The notes under the pieces are model-generated. The model worked only from the letters and a program-made list of their open reading frames with translations, was not told the origin of the DNA and made no database searches. A stretch of 6,386 nucleotides of DNA. It comes from an uncultured Clostridia bacterium (GTDB taxonomy: Bacteria; Bacillota; Clostridia; Oscillospirales; CAG-272). Positions 6,231 to 6,386 of this stretch are shown here, piece by piece. The position numbers and the translations under genes were made by a program. Numbering within the stretch: the first letter of the stretch is position 1; every line of letters begins with the position of its first letter. The stretch spans positions 1-6,386 of the forward strand of contig CAMGGT010000058.1 of the NCBI GenBank assembly GCA_946055715.1, read 5' to 3'.

Positions 6231-6263
6231 GGGGCTGTCGCAAACCCATTTTGCGACAGCCCC
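6231..6263. repeat. Perfect 14-bp inverted repeat (hairpin)
   Basis: ggggctgtcgcaaa (6231-6244) and tttgcgacagcccc (6250-6263) are exact reverse complements around a 5-nt loop. The right arm runs into a second short palindrome, cccccggggg (6261-6270). Neither strand has a good T-run after the stem, although the minus strand continues TTGTGT. It may be a terminator for a gene beyond the right edge, or a member of a dispersed hairpin family, since a similar arm occurs at 5-18. Confidence 0.7.
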
Positions 6264-6386
6264 CCGGGGGTCGTCTAAGGAAAAGGCATCCCTGCCTGAA
6301 GTGGGTATGCCAAAGGCACACGGCATGCGCCCGGAAACGGGGAGAAAAAGCCACGGCTACGGCAGCAGGCCCTGAGAGGTTTCAGT
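6264..6386. other. Non-coding stretch at the right edge
   Basis: I see no supportable gene here. Minus-strand frames are short and lack family resemblance. One frame entering from the edge stops at 6357-6359 after nine sense codons and could be the tail of a gene off the window, but this cannot be judged. Small imperfect hairpins are present, for example tatgcc with ggcatg around 6306-6326. Confidence 0.4.

Noticed and set aside
6340..6386. Riboswitch-like fragments: CTGAGA on the plus strand (thiamine type) and CCTCTCAGG on the minus strand (glycine type)
   Set aside because: The other conserved blocks of either riboswitch are missing or do not match in the visible bases, and the window ends here.
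1..6386. CRISPR array, insertion sequence, tRNA or rRNA
   Set aside because: No regularly spaced direct repeats, transposase-like protein, cloverleaf or rRNA-like stretch was seen on either strand.

Overview
The window looks like a chromosomal segment from a GC-rich member of the Firmicutes, probably class Clostridia in or near the Oscillospiraceae/Ruminococcaceae. This is inferred from strong AGGAG-type ribosome binding sites, the FakA/FakB/PlsX lipid chemistry, a TetR regulator resembling those annotated near DhaS, and a DUF4830-type protein, a family I associate with Clostridiales. No ribosomal or other taxonomic marker is present. All six genes lie on the minus strand, so transcription runs from high to low coordinates. 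The long plus-strand reading frames are shadows of these genes.

Right-hand part (about 6386 to 5616): a non-coding stretch with a perfect 14-bp inverted repeat, then a small membrane-anchored DUF4830-like protein closed by a clear rho-independent terminator. Middle (about 5554 to 4853): a single-gene unit encoding a TetR-family regulator. It has an extended -10 promoter overlapped by a near-ideal palindromic operator candidate, and its own terminator. Left-hand part (about 4847 to 48): a four-gene cluster starting at a good sigma-A-type promoter immediately beyond the tetR terminator. Its order is an acyl carrier protein fused to a six-helix DUF308/HdeD-like membrane domain, then plsX, fakB (DegV family) and fakA. 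The operon's end lies at or beyond the left edge.

The four genes make biochemical sense together. In known systems FakB presents a fatty acid to the kinase FakA, which makes acyl-phosphate. PlsX interconverts acyl-phosphate and acyl-ACP. Acyl-phosphate feeds PlsY at the membrane, and acyl-ACP feeds elongation or acyl transfer. The unusual element is that the acyl carrier in this operon is covalently tethered, through a flexible Pro/Thr/Gly linker, to a polytopic membrane domain. This suggests a membrane-localised acyl-ACP pool next to PlsX and FakAB. That architecture, and its co-transcription with the fatty acid kinase system, is the main candidate for something undescribed here. No intergenic stretch exceeds about 235 bases; the larger ones are described individually.
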